DNA from: DASQWC01 sp035640475
Lineage (GTDB): Bacteria; Actinomycetota; JAICYB01
Direction of reading: 5' to 3'
DNA: 30,264 nt
NCBI GenBank assembly: GCA_035640475.1
Contig: DASQWC010000075.1
Coordinates: 1-30,264 of the forward strand
Every line of letters begins with the position of its first letter. The first letter of the stretch is position 1. This document shows positions 1-6,664 of this stretch, piece after piece. A program made the translations under genes and the position numbers. The notes under the pieces were generated by a model. That model ran no database searches, was not told the origin of the DNA, and saw nothing but the letters and a program-made list of their open reading frames with translations.

Positions 1-487
1 CCGTCCCAAGGTTCTGTTCCTGGACGAGCCGACGACCGGACTCGATCCGTCCAGCCGTCTCGCGCTGTGGGAGACGATCGACGGTCTCGTCAAAGAAGGA
101 ACGACGCTACTGCTGACGACGCAGTACCTCGAGGAAGCCGACCGGCTGGCCGACCGCATCAGCGTCGTCGACCGAGGCAAGGTTATCGCCGAGGGAACGT
201 CGGATCAGCTCAAGCGCAAGATCGGCGGTGAGTTCATCGAGCTCGAGGTCCGGCAGAGCAAGGACGTCGAGCTCGCGATCAAGGCGCTGAAGCCGCTGAT
301 CGTCGGCGATCCCACGCTGCGCACGAAAGGCGTATGCGTTCCCGTCTCCAACGGCAAGGGCGTGGTGGCGAAGGCCGTCCGGCTTCTGGACAAGGCCGAC
401 GTGAAGTTCGTCGACCTCAATGTGCGGCAGTCGACGCTGGACGACGTGTTCCTGACCCTGACCGGCCACGCCGCCGAGGAGGAGTAA
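1..487 (+). CDS. ABC exporter ATP-binding subunit, DrrA type (5' end missing)
   Basis: This is the C-terminal part of an ABC ATPase; its 5' end lies outside the window. The reading frame starts at base 2. Visible are the Walker B and D-loop (VLFLDEPTTGLDP) and the switch region LLTTQYLEEADRLADR. The Gln where most ABC ATPases carry the switch His is common in the daunorubicin-resistance (DrrA) branch. The tail holds the family's C-terminal domain, ending in the typical STLDDVFLTLTGH segment. The stop TAA shares one base with the ATG of the permease gene (taATG), so the two are translationally coupled and form one exporter. The substrate cannot be read from sequence; DrrA/DrrB homologues export drugs, lipids or other hydrophobic compounds. 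Confidence 0.95.
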   Translation, partial: RPKVLFLDEPTTGLDPSSRLALWETIDGLVKEGTTLLLTTQYLEEADRLADRISVVDRGKVIAEGTSDQLKRKIGGEFIELEVRQSKDVELAIKALKPLIVGDPTLRTKGVCVPVSNGKGVVAKAVRLLDKADVKFVDLNVRQSTLDDVFLTLTGHAAEEE

Positions 488-1272
488 TGGCTCTCGCACT
501 TGCACCGTCGGAGCGCATGCGGTGGACGATCGCGGATGCGATCACCGTCACCAAGCGAAACATCATTCACATCTTCCGCGTGCCGCAGCTGCTCGTCTTC
601 TCGACGGTGCAGCCGGTGATGTTCGTCCTGCTCTTCACCTACGTCTTCGGCGGCGCCATCCGGGTTCCCGGCGTGAAGTACGTGAACTTCCTGCTTCCCG
701 GGATCTTCGTGCAGATCGTCGCGTTCAGCGCGATGAACACCGGGATCGGTCTGGCCGAGGACATCAACAAGGGATTGATCGACCGGTTCCGCAGCCTGCC
801 GATGGCGCGATCGGCCGTCCTCGCCGGACGAACGCTCGCGGACATCACGCGCAACTTCTTCGTCCTGCTGTTGATGTACGGCGTCGGCAGCGCGATCGGC
901 TTCCGTATCCAAACCGGTCCGCTTCGCGCGATCGGTGCGCTCGGCATCCTGCTGCTCTTCGGGTACACGCTGAGCTGGATCGGCGCCACGATCGGACTCG
1001 CGCTGCGCGACCCCGAATCGGTGCAAGCCGCCGGCTTCGTGTGGATCTTCCCGCTGATCTTTGCGAGCGGTCTGTTCGTCCCGCTGATCACGATGCCGGG
1101 CTGGCTGCAAGGCTTTGCCAAGAACCAGCCGGTGGGTGTGGTTGCAGAAGCGGCCCGGGCGCTCGTGCTCGGCGGTCCGACCGGGACGTGGGTGTGGAAG
1201 TCGCTCGCGTGGTGCCTGGGTCTGCTCCTGGTCTTCATCCCCATCGGCGTCGCGAGGTACCGCCGAACGTAA
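487..1272 (+). CDS. ABC-2 type exporter permease, DrrB type
   Basis: A 261-residue membrane protein that is the permease partner of the ATPase just upstream. Translation begins MALALAPSERMRW at an ATG overlapping the upstream stop by one base, with GAGGAG a few bases before it. About six hydrophobic segments are visible, starting near LLVFSTVQPVMFVLLFTYVF, with the family's typical FVQIVAFSAMNTGIGLAEDI segment and a late FVPLITMPGWLQ loop before NQPV. Length fits ABC2_membrane/DrrB proteins. A longer in-frame version from base 334 is only overlap with the ATPase frame. The pair probably forms a homodimeric-permease exporter of unknown substrate. Confidence 0.95.
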   Translation: MALALAPSERMRWTIADAITVTKRNIIHIFRVPQLLVFSTVQPVMFVLLFTYVFGGAIRVPGVKYVNFLLPGIFVQIVAFSAMNTGIGLAEDINKGLIDRFRSLPMARSAVLAGRTLADITRNFFVLLLMYGVGSAIGFRIQTGPLRAIGALGILLLFGYTLSWIGATIGLALRDPESVQAAGFVWIFPLIFASGLFVPLITMPGWLQGFAKNQPVGVVAEAARALVLGGPTGTWVWKSLAWCLGLLLVFIPIGVARYRRT

Positions 1273-1277
1273 ACTCG

Positions 1278-1302
1278 GCGGGCCGTAAGGAAGACCGCCC
1301 GC
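1278..1302 (+). other. Small inverted repeat between exporter and hydrolase genes
   Basis: GCGGGC at 1278-1283 pairs with GCCCGC at 1297-1302 across a 13-nt loop. It lies just after the permease stop. No T-run follows, so it is at most a weak or factor-assisted terminator. Confidence 0.3.
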
Positions 1303-1319
1303 TACTGTAAAGACCTCGT

Positions 1320-3071
1320 ATGAGACTGAAGTTGCGGCTGGCCGCCGCCGGGATCGCCCTCCTGACGCTCGCCTTTCCGGCTGCCGCCGGCGCGGGGCCG
1401 GCGCGGAGCACGGCCGGGCCCCCGGCCGACTACGTGAAGATCGCCAACCTCTCGGCACCGCGCTACAAGGACATCGGCACGGAGACGCTCAGGCTGCCGA
1501 TGGCCGACGGCGTGCAGGTCTACATCGAAGTCACACGCCCCAAGGGTCCCGGACGTTTCCCGGTCATCGCCGAGCTCTCGCCGTATCACGGCACCGTCTA
1601 CCAGCGCGACGGTGTGCGCATGCTCCCGGACGACGGAGGCCTCGTCGACTACTTCGTCCCGCGCGGCTACGCCGTCGTGATGATGGACTTGCGCGGCACC
1701 GGAAAATCGCAGGGCTGCCTCGACCACATGGGCCCGAAGGACCAGAGCGACGCGAAGGAAGTCATCGAGTGGGCCGCCGGCCAGAAGTGGTCGAACGGCC
1801 GCGTCGGTGTGATCGGCCATTCGTATCCGGGCGGCACGTCGGTGATGTCGCTCGCGCAGCGTCCGAAAGGTCTGGCGACCATCGTCGTCTCCGCCGGACT
1901 CGGCCAGATGTACGAGCACCAATTCCAAGCCGGCGTGCCGTACCTCGCGCAGTGGCTGGGCCCGATGGAGGCCTACGAGCAGCTCGCGATCGAGCGGCAG
2001 ATCCCCGGCGGGGAGCACTTCGGCAATGACATGCAGTACTTCGGGTGCGGCATGACGCAGTCGTCGATCGTCGCGGGTGAGGCGCAGCTGTCCGGGCAGT
2101 ACGTGCAATGGCACGAGGAGCGGGACTTCCGGAAGCACGCCGCCGGGAACCCCGTGCCGGTCTTCGCCATCCACGGGACGATGGACAACGCCGCGCGCAT
2201 CGCCGCGCTCGAGTGGTTCCTGCGCCGCAACGGCAACATCAGGACGGCGAGCGGCAAGACCGTCGTCGACAAGCTCTGGATCGGCCAGTGGGATCACGGC
2301 GTGGACTGCTGTCCGAACCGCCGCGGATACCAATGGACGAAGGCGCTGCATGCGTGGTTCGACCGCCAGCTCCAAGGCCGCAACGTCAACACGGGACCGC
2401 CCGTCGAGGTCTTCCTGGCCGACGGCACCGAGGAAGACGGGATCATGGGCGCCAAGACCGAGATCTACACGGCCCGGCGCTTCCCGGGGAGTCCCCGGAT
2501 GCTCAAGTTCTACCCGGACGCCGCCGGCAACGACCTGAGCACGCTTCGGCCGCTCACGTCCTCCACTGCCACGTTCGTCGGCGACCCGTCCGGCATCTTC
2601 GGGCGCGACCTCACCGGCGGGGTGGCGTTCCGGTCCAAGCCTATGGATCGGGACGTGCTCTTCGTCGGCGAGCCCAAGCTGCAGCTGGCCGCCTCGATCA
2701 CGATGCCGCGCACGTACTTGATTGCGAACGTTCTCGACGAAGATCCGGACGGCGTCTGGCGGCGGATGAGCCAGTTCGCGATCAACCCGGAGCTGCGCAA
2801 GGGCATCGGATCGCGCTCGCCGGTGATTCCCGGCAAGCGCTATGTGATGCATCCGCCCGGCTACGCGATGGGCTATCACCTACGGAAGGGCCACCGGCTC
2901 GTCCTGCGCGTTACCACGAGCGATCCGGACAAGATCCCGTTGTTCTCAATCGACCCCAACGTGACCGTGTGGACGGGCGTGCCCCACACCGTTCTGTCGT
3001 TGCCGGTTGTCGACCGTCCGGTGCTCTACAAGGACACGCTCAACACGAAGCACCCGAAGGTAAAGAACTGA
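1320..3071 (+). CDS. Secreted CocE/NonD-type (peptidase S15) alpha/beta hydrolase
   Basis: A 583-residue hydrolase of the X-Pro dipeptidyl-peptidase/cocaine-esterase (CocE/NonD) family. An N-terminal signal peptide is clear (MRLKLRLAAAG, hydrophobic core, AGAGPA cleavage-like site), so it probably acts outside the membrane. The nucleophile elbow is GHSYPG with Ser168. Candidate acid and base are Asp289 (HGTMDN) and His326 (QWDHG). The DLRGTGKS motif before the elbow is typical of the family, and the C-terminal part (from about residue 390) is the jelly-roll X-Pro domain ending in a VLSLPV strand. Such enzymes cleave esters, amides or X-Pro peptides; the substrate cannot be told. No good ribosome binding site precedes ATG 1320. 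TACTGT or TAAAGA just upstream could be a -10 box for a nearly leaderless transcript. Confidence 0.93.
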   Translation: MRLKLRLAAAGIALLTLAFPAAAGAGPARSTAGPPADYVKIANLSAPRYKDIGTETLRLPMADGVQVYIEVTRPKGPGRFPVIAELSPYHGTVYQRDGVRMLPDDGGLVDYFVPRGYAVVMMDLRGTGKSQGCLDHMGPKDQSDAKEVIEWAAGQKWSNGRVGVIGHSYPGGTSVMSLAQRPKGLATIVVSAGLGQMYEHQFQAGVPYLAQWLGPMEAYEQLAIERQIPGGEHFGNDMQYFGCGMTQSSIVAGEAQLSGQYVQWHEERDFRKHAAGNPVPVFAIHGTMDNAARIAALEWFLRRNGNIRTASGKTVVDKLWIGQWDHGVDCCPNRRGYQWTKALHAWFDRQLQGRNVNTGPPVEVFLADGTEEDGIMGAKTEIYTARRFPGSPRMLKFYPDAAGNDLSTLRPLTSSTATFVGDPSGIFGRDLTGGVAFRSKPMDRDVLFVGEPKLQLAASITMPRTYLIANVLDEDPDGVWRRMSQFAINPELRKGIGSRSPVIPGKRYVMHPPGYAMGYHLRKGHRLVLRVTTSDPDKIPLFSIDPNVTVWTGVPHTVLSLPVVDRPVLYKDTLNTKHPKVKN

Positions 3072-3979
3072 CCGTCACCTATCCGGGCGCCCGCGCGCCC
3101 GACCGCCAGCGCTGGGTCGATTCGTGGGGCATCGGCATTCGCGTGCACGAGTGGGGAGCCGAGAGCGCAGCGCCGCTCCTGCTCGCACACGGCGGTTTCG
3201 ACTTCGCGCGCACATACGACGTCTTCGCGCCGCTGCTCGCCGACGGCGGGTGGCGTGTCGTGTCCTGGGACCACCGCGGCCACGGCGACAGCGAGCATGC
3301 TTCGCTGTACTCGTGGGAATCCGACCTGCGAGACGCCTTGTCGGTGCTCGACTCGACGACTCGGGAGCCCGTCCCGGTGATCGGTCATTCCAAGGGCGGC
3401 AACATGCTCCTCTCGCTGGCGGAGGTCGTCCCGCATCGGGTGTCGAGCTTCGTAAACATCGACGGCATGCCGTCGCCCCGGCGGCACCTGGAGATCGTCG
3501 GACACGAGCGCACCCGAATGATGGAAGAAGGGATCCGTGGCTGGTTCGAGTACCGGCGCGCCATCGCGGGATCGATGCGCAAGCCGGGGACCATCGACGA
3601 GCTCGCCAATCGGCGCGGCCGCATGAATCCGCGGCTTTCGCACGACTGGCTGCGGTACCTCGTGACGGTGGGGGCCCGGCAGGACGACGACGGCTGGCGA
3701 TGGAAGATCGACCCCGCGTTGCGGTTCGGCGGCTTCGGCCCGTGGCGTCATTCGTGGACGCTCGGGACGCTGTCCTCGATGTCTGCGCCGCTGCTCGGGA
3801 TCCTGGGCCTTGAGCACGAGGAGATGGGCTGGGGAACCCAGCGCGGCCAGCTCGAGCCTTTCCTCCCGCCCACGGCCCGTATGGAGTACTTCGAGGACGC
3901 CGGGCACTTTGTACACATTGAGAAACCGCACGAGGTTGCCGGTTTGGTCTTGACGTTTTTGTCGGATAAGACCGGGTAA
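3068..3979 (+). CDS. Alpha/beta hydrolase, probable CTG start
   Basis: A 303-residue alpha/beta-fold hydrolase. Motifs: oxyanion-loop HGGFD (about residues 41-45), WDHRGHGDS, nucleophile elbow GHSKGG with Ser108, and a C-terminal DAGHFVHIEKP with the catalytic His. Esterase, lactonase or epoxide/haloalkane hydrolase activity are all possible. The frame is open far upstream inside the previous gene, but coding similarity begins only around 3070. No ATG, GTG or TTG exists near there; the next in-frame GTG (3143) would cut into the first strand. CTG at 3068 overlaps the upstream TGA as CTGA and has GAAGG about 9 nt before it, so I choose it. The geometry suggests translational coupling to the CocE-type hydrolase. 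Confidence 0.88.
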   Translation: MTVTYPGARAPDRQRWVDSWGIGIRVHEWGAESAAPLLLAHGGFDFARTYDVFAPLLADGGWRVVSWDHRGHGDSEHASLYSWESDLRDALSVLDSTTREPVPVIGHSKGGNMLLSLAEVVPHRVSSFVNIDGMPSPRRHLEIVGHERTRMMEEGIRGWFEYRRAIAGSMRKPGTIDELANRRGRMNPRLSHDWLRYLVTVGARQDDDGWRWKIDPALRFGGFGPWRHSWTLGTLSSMSAPLLGILGLEHEEMGWGTQRGQLEPFLPPTARMEYFEDAGHFVHIEKPHEVAGLVLTFLSDKTG

Positions 3980-3982
3980 GAT
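3977..3982 (+). promoter_or_regulatory. Possible -10 box for the cold-shock gene
   Basis: TAAGAT overlaps the end of the hydrolase gene and would give a transcript start near 3990, leaving a leader of about 130 nt before the cold-shock ATG. A TTGACG lies at 3950-3955 but the 21-nt spacing is too long for a standard pair, so the assignment is tentative. Confidence 0.35.
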
Positions 3983-4048
3983 AGCGCCTGAGGGTTTCAG
4001 GTAGGTGCTAGTCGATGCTTGCTTCTGCTTCTGGTTCCCTCCACGGGC

Positions 4049-4082
4049 CGGTTCTCAGGATGCCGCCGAAGGCGGCCCCTTG
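4049..4082 (+). repeat. Dispersed GAA-loop hairpin repeat, copy in cold-shock leader
   Basis: CGGTTCT-CAGGATG is followed by a perfect 6-bp hairpin GCCGCC-GAA-GGCGGC (4062-4076) and CCCTTG. Nearly the same arrangement occurs at 25055-25086 and again, in part, from 25094. This copy sits in the leader of the cold-shock gene, about 45 nt before its ribosome binding site. Confidence 0.6.
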
Positions 4083-4122
4083 TAACTGGGCCGGCAGCTC
4101 ATAACGAAAGGAGGGAACGCGC

Positions 4123-4323
4123 ATGCCAAACGGAACCGTTAAGTGGTTCAAGGACGACAAGGGCTACGGCTTCATTGCCGGCGAGGACGGTGTCGAAGTC
4201 TTCGTGCACTTCTCGGCCATCCAGGCCGAGGGCTTCAAGTCGTTGACCGAAGGCCAGGCGGTGACCTACGACGTGCAGCAGGGCCCGAAGGGGCTTCAGG
4301 CTGTGAACGTCCGTAAGGCCTAA
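4123..4323 (+). CDS. Cold-shock domain protein (CspA family)
   Basis: A 66-residue single OB-fold nucleic-acid-binding protein, the standard length for the CspA family. Both RNA-binding motifs are present: RNP1 KGYGFI and RNP2 VFVHFSAI; the start MPNGTVKWF is also typical. Such proteins bind single-stranded RNA/DNA and melt RNA secondary structure. A strong AAGGAGG (4108-4114) lies 8 nt before the ATG. The gene is monocistronic: a long leader of over 100 nt with a hairpin precedes it and a strong intrinsic terminator follows. The long structured leader agrees with post-transcriptional control known for csp genes, though no specific cold-sensing element was recognised. Confidence 0.97.
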   Translation: MPNGTVKWFKDDKGYGFIAGEDGVEVFVHFSAIQAEGFKSLTEGQAVTYDVQQGPKGLQAVNVRKA

Positions 4324-4342
4324 CCGCTTCGAATCGACGAGA

Positions 4343-4369
4343 GGGCCCGCCCATGCGGCGGGCCCTTTT
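4343..4369 (+). terminator. Rho-independent terminator after the cold-shock gene
   Basis: A perfect 9-bp GC stem, GGGCCCGCC (4343-4351) with GGCGGGCCC (4357-4365), closes a 5-nt loop and is followed by TTTT. It lies 19 nt after the stop codon. Confidence 0.93.
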
Positions 4370-4387
4370 GTCACTCTAGGACTCCTT

Positions 4388-5029
4388 ATGAAGACGATCT
4401 CGCTCACGCACGGGCGCATCACGCTTGCCCTGCACCCACTTAAGGAAGGCGACGGCCGACCCTTGCTGCACCTGCACGGCCTCGGCCTCCGGTCGCCGGA
4501 TGTGCTGCCCGACGATTTGTCGAGCTGGCCCGGCCCGGTCTACGCGTTGGACTTCACCGGCCACGGCGCATCGACCATTCCCACCGGCGGCGGCTACACC
4601 CCCGAAGTCCTGATGGGTGACGTCGACGCCGCCATCCAGCACTTGGGAGAAGTCACGCTCATCGGACGCGGGCTCGGCGCGTACATCGCGCTGCTTGCGG
4701 CCGGTGGGCGTCCCGACGCCGTCCGGGGTGCGATCCTGTGCGACGGACCTGGCATCGCCGGCGGCGGACCGTCGCCCGGCACACCCCAGGTCGCGCGTGT
4801 CGACCCGGACGCGCCGTCACCGCCCGATCCGTGGGCGCTCGCCGAGCTGTCGAAGGACGTGCGTCCCCCCGACTATGCGGTCGACTTCGCACAGCTGGCC
4901 TCGACGAACGCGCACAATCCGTTCGCCATCGTCGCCAAGGCCCGGCCCGATTGGCTGACGGCCGTCGCCGAAGAGGTCGGCGCGACGCCGACGACGCTCG
5001 AAGAGGCCTTGCGCAGCTACTCGCGATGA
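4388..5029 (+). CDS. Alpha/beta-hydrolase-like protein lacking the catalytic Ser
   Basis: A 213-residue protein with a recognisable alpha/beta-hydrolase N-terminal half: LLHLHGLGL (oxyanion loop region), YALDFTGHG, and strand-5/elbow VTLIGRGLGAYIAL. At the elbow the usual G-x-S-x-G reads G-R-G-L-G (residues 93-97), so the nucleophile Ser is Gly. No catalytic-type His occurs near the C-terminus, and the protein is 60-90 residues shorter than usual hydrolases. It is therefore probably a non-catalytic member (binding or scaffolding) or a decaying gene. The frame is intact and composition matches its neighbours, which argues against recent decay. Its stop overlaps the next ATG (ATGA), so it is coupled to the hemolysin III-family gene. 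Confidence 0.82.
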   Translation: MKTISLTHGRITLALHPLKEGDGRPLLHLHGLGLRSPDVLPDDLSSWPGPVYALDFTGHGASTIPTGGGYTPEVLMGDVDAAIQHLGEVTLIGRGLGAYIALLAAGGRPDAVRGAILCDGPGIAGGGPSPGTPQVARVDPDAPSPPDPWALAELSKDVRPPDYAVDFAQLASTNAHNPFAIVAKARPDWLTAVAEEVGATPTTLEEALRSYSR

Positions 5030-5676
5030 TTGCGAATACCGCTCTGGTAAAGCCGCGATATCGCGGACGCCTGCACCAAATCGCGTTCTTCCTGGCCATC
5101 CCGCAAGGGATCGCGCTCGTCGCGTCGGCGGGAGGCTGGGTCGCCCGCGCCGCGGCCGCGGTGTACTCGCTGTCGCTCGCCGGTGTGTACGGCGTCAGCG
5201 CGCTGTATCACCGGCTCAAGTGGTCCCCGAAGGCGCTGCTGCGGATGCGGCGTCTCGACCACTCGATGATCTTTCTGCTCATCGCCGGCACCTATACGCC
5301 CGTGAGCCTGTTGGTGTTGCACCGGCCGTGGGCGATCGCGTTGCTCGCCGTCGTGTGGGCCGGGGCGATCACCGGTGTGCTGATGAAGCTGATCGGCATG
5401 GAACGCACGCGGAAGATCACCGGGACGATGTACATCGTGCTGGGCTGGGTGGCCGTGATTATGGCGCCGCAGTTCGTGACGCGTGTGGCGTTGCCCGTCG
5501 TCGCGCTGATCGCTGCGGGCGGTGTCCTATACACGCTCGGGTCGATCGTGTTCCTGCGCCGCCGACCCGATCCCAATCCCGCCGTGTTCGGCTATCACGA
5601 GATCTGGCACGTTGCGGTCGTGAGCGCGGCGTTCTGCCACTACGCCGCGATCCTGCTGCTCGTGCTCAGCCGCTGA
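5026..5676 (+). CDS. Hemolysin III / PAQR-family membrane protein (YqfA/TrhA-like)
   Basis: A 216-residue integral membrane protein with about seven hydrophobic segments. Family signatures are SALYHR (first conserved His), LDHSMIFLLIAGTYTP, and the C-terminal GYHEIWHVAVV with two His. In the progestin/adipoQ receptor (PAQR) superfamily these His and an Asp bind zinc at a membrane-embedded site. Bacterial members are called hemolysin III but their role is more likely in membrane energetics or lipid homeostasis; haemolysis should not be assumed. The ATG at 5026 overlaps the upstream TGA. Its 3' end overlaps the convergent thioredoxin gene by 11 nt. Confidence 0.93.
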   Translation: MIANTALVKPRYRGRLHQIAFFLAIPQGIALVASAGGWVARAAAAVYSLSLAGVYGVSALYHRLKWSPKALLRMRRLDHSMIFLLIAGTYTPVSLLVLHRPWAIALLAVVWAGAITGVLMKLIGMERTRKITGTMYIVLGWVAVIMAPQFVTRVALPVVALIAAGGVLYTLGSIVFLRRRPDPNPAVFGYHEIWHVAVVSAAFCHYAAILLLVLSR

Positions 5677-6151
5677 GCGCTCTTCGCAGCTCCTTCAACG
5701 GAACGCCGCCGGCCCCGTTGCGCTTGAAGACGACCTTGCCGTCGTCGTCGAAGACAACGAACGACGGCACCGTGTCGATGCCGTAGCGATCCCCGAGCTC
5801 TTCGCCGGCCGCGCTCGAGAGCTCGACCCGGACGACGTAGGCCTTTCCCTCGAACTGTCTCTCGAGCCCGTCGACCACGGGCTTGCTCGCCAGGCAGACG
5901 AGTCAGAAGTTGGAGAAGAACTCGAGCGCGACCGGCTTGCCTTTGGCGAGCACGCGATCGAGCTCGGTTCCCGATGCGACATCGCTGGGGCCGGTGCGCA
6001 GCACAAGAGCGGCCGCGACGAGCAGGACGATGACTCCGGCGATTGCGAGCTTGAGAAAGCGCTTCACGAAGCGTCCGGCCACGAACCAGAGCAGGACGAG
6101 CAGGACGATGGCCGCGAGAACGAACGAGTTCTGGTTGACGAGCTCTCTCAT
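5666..6151 (-). CDS. Membrane-anchored thioredoxin-like selenoprotein (UxxC), TGA read as Sec
   Basis: Read through one in-frame TGA (5905-5903), this gives 161 residues: two hydrophobic helices (about 10-28 and 33-52), then a thioredoxin fold. ALEFFSNF ends at the TGA, which is followed by LVCLASKP, so the codon sits exactly at the first Cys of the CxxC motif: Sec83-Leu-Val-Cys86. The downstream part is a proper thioredoxin C-terminus with the cis-Pro loop TVPSF (Pro129) and VVFDDDGKVVF. Downstream codons show no decay. A SECIS-like hairpin lies 20-38 nt after the TGA. The ATG overlaps the stop of the upstream DUF385 gene (ATGA). Likely an extracytoplasmic oxidoreductase facing the periphery. 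The alternative is a nonsense mutation or sequencing error of a Cys codon (TGC/TGT to TGA). The end overlaps hemolysin III by 11 nt. Confidence 0.8.
5865..5883 (-). promoter_or_regulatory. Bacterial SECIS-like hairpin in the thioredoxin mRNA
   Basis: On the minus strand a perfect 7-bp stem AGCCCGT / ACGGGCT closes the pentaloop GGTCG. The loop is nt 27-31 after the TGA. Bacterial SECIS elements are hairpins shortly after the UGA with a G in the first loop positions; the loop of Escherichia coli fdhF also carries GGU. A second 6-bp hairpin (CTCGTC / GGCGAG) directly follows the TGA, at nt 1-17, and could stack below it. Confidence 0.65.
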
Positions 6152-6618
6152 GAGGACGGCTCGAGCACGAACACGCGGATGTTGCGGCCGCTTCGTTCGC
6201 GATAGGTGTTGTAGGCGGGCCAGATCTCAACGAACTTCGGCCAAAGTTCCGCTTTCTCGCGACCATCGGCACGGCGTGCTCGTACGGGAATCGTCTTGCC
6301 TCCGATCTCGACTTCGGCGTCGGGATTCGCGATGAGGTTTGCCGACCAGCCGGGGTGGTGAGCTTGACCGAAGTTGGTTCCGGCAAGCGCGAATCTATTG
6401 CCGAGTCGGACGTAAGTGAGCGGTGTGCGGTAACGCTTTCCCGTTCGCGCTCCTTTGTGAACGAGGATGAATGTCGGGATCACGCCGGATACCATGACGC
6501 GGCGCCCGCCGCTGAGTCTGTAGACGAAGCGGTCGACGGGCGGCGCGATGTGCTTCATTACGTCGGCGAACAACTTCTGGTGCCCAAGGCGCCGCGCCAC
6601 ACGCTGATACAGCCCCAC
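6148..6618 (-). CDS. Deazaflavin (F420)-type nitroreductase-family protein (DUF385/Ddn-like)
   Basis: A 156-residue protein of the split beta-barrel F420-binding family that includes mycobacterial Ddn. Family features seen: VMVSGVIPTFILVHKGARTGKRYRTPLTYV, GNRFALAGTNFGQAHHPGW, and ANLIANPDAEVEIGG. Members bind coenzyme F420 (or haem/flavin in sister groups) and reduce quinones, nitroaromatics or other acceptors. The start is GTG at 6618. A possible -10 box, TACAAC, lies 6 nt before it. Its TGA overlaps the ATG of the probable Sec-thioredoxin, so the two are co-translated. This suggests, but does not prove, a shared redox role. Confidence 0.88.
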   Translation of the reverse strand: MGLYQRVARRLGHQKLFADVMKHIAPPVDRFVYRLSGGRRVMVSGVIPTFILVHKGARTGKRYRTPLTYVRLGNRFALAGTNFGQAHHPGWSANLIANPDAEVEIGGKTIPVRARRADGREKAELWPKFVEIWPAYNTYRERSGRNIRVFVLEPSS

Positions 6619-6652
6619 GAGATGGTTGTACCTGTTCTCGGGTTTCGCCGTC

Positions 6653-6658
6653 TAGAGT
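6653..6658 (+). promoter_or_regulatory. -10 box of a leaderless promoter (cupredoxin gene)
   Basis: TAGAGT ends 6 nt before ATG 6665, and there is no ribosome binding site. The same hexamer lies 7 nt before the ATG at 13318. The spacing implies transcription starting at or next to the A of the start codon. Confidence 0.6.
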
Positions 6659-6664
6659 TTCCCG

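Noticed and set aside
1302..2879. A 525-codon open frame on the minus strand opposite the CocE-type hydrolase
   Set aside because: Same cause: it is opposite a well-supported gene, shows no domains and is rich in Arg/Val/Ala/His runs.
5666..5878. The two halves of the thioredoxin as separate genes, or as a pseudogene
   Set aside because: The downstream half alone lacks a start signal and the N-terminal half of the fold. The TGA is exactly at the catalytic Cys, flanking codons are intact, and a SECIS-like hairpin is present. A sequencing or nonsense change remains possible and is stated in the finding.
5887..5902. The hairpin directly after the TGA (CTCGTC/GGCGAG) as the main SECIS
   Set aside because: Its loop TGCCT lies too close to the TGA and lacks a G at the loop's first position; the second hairpin fits much better.
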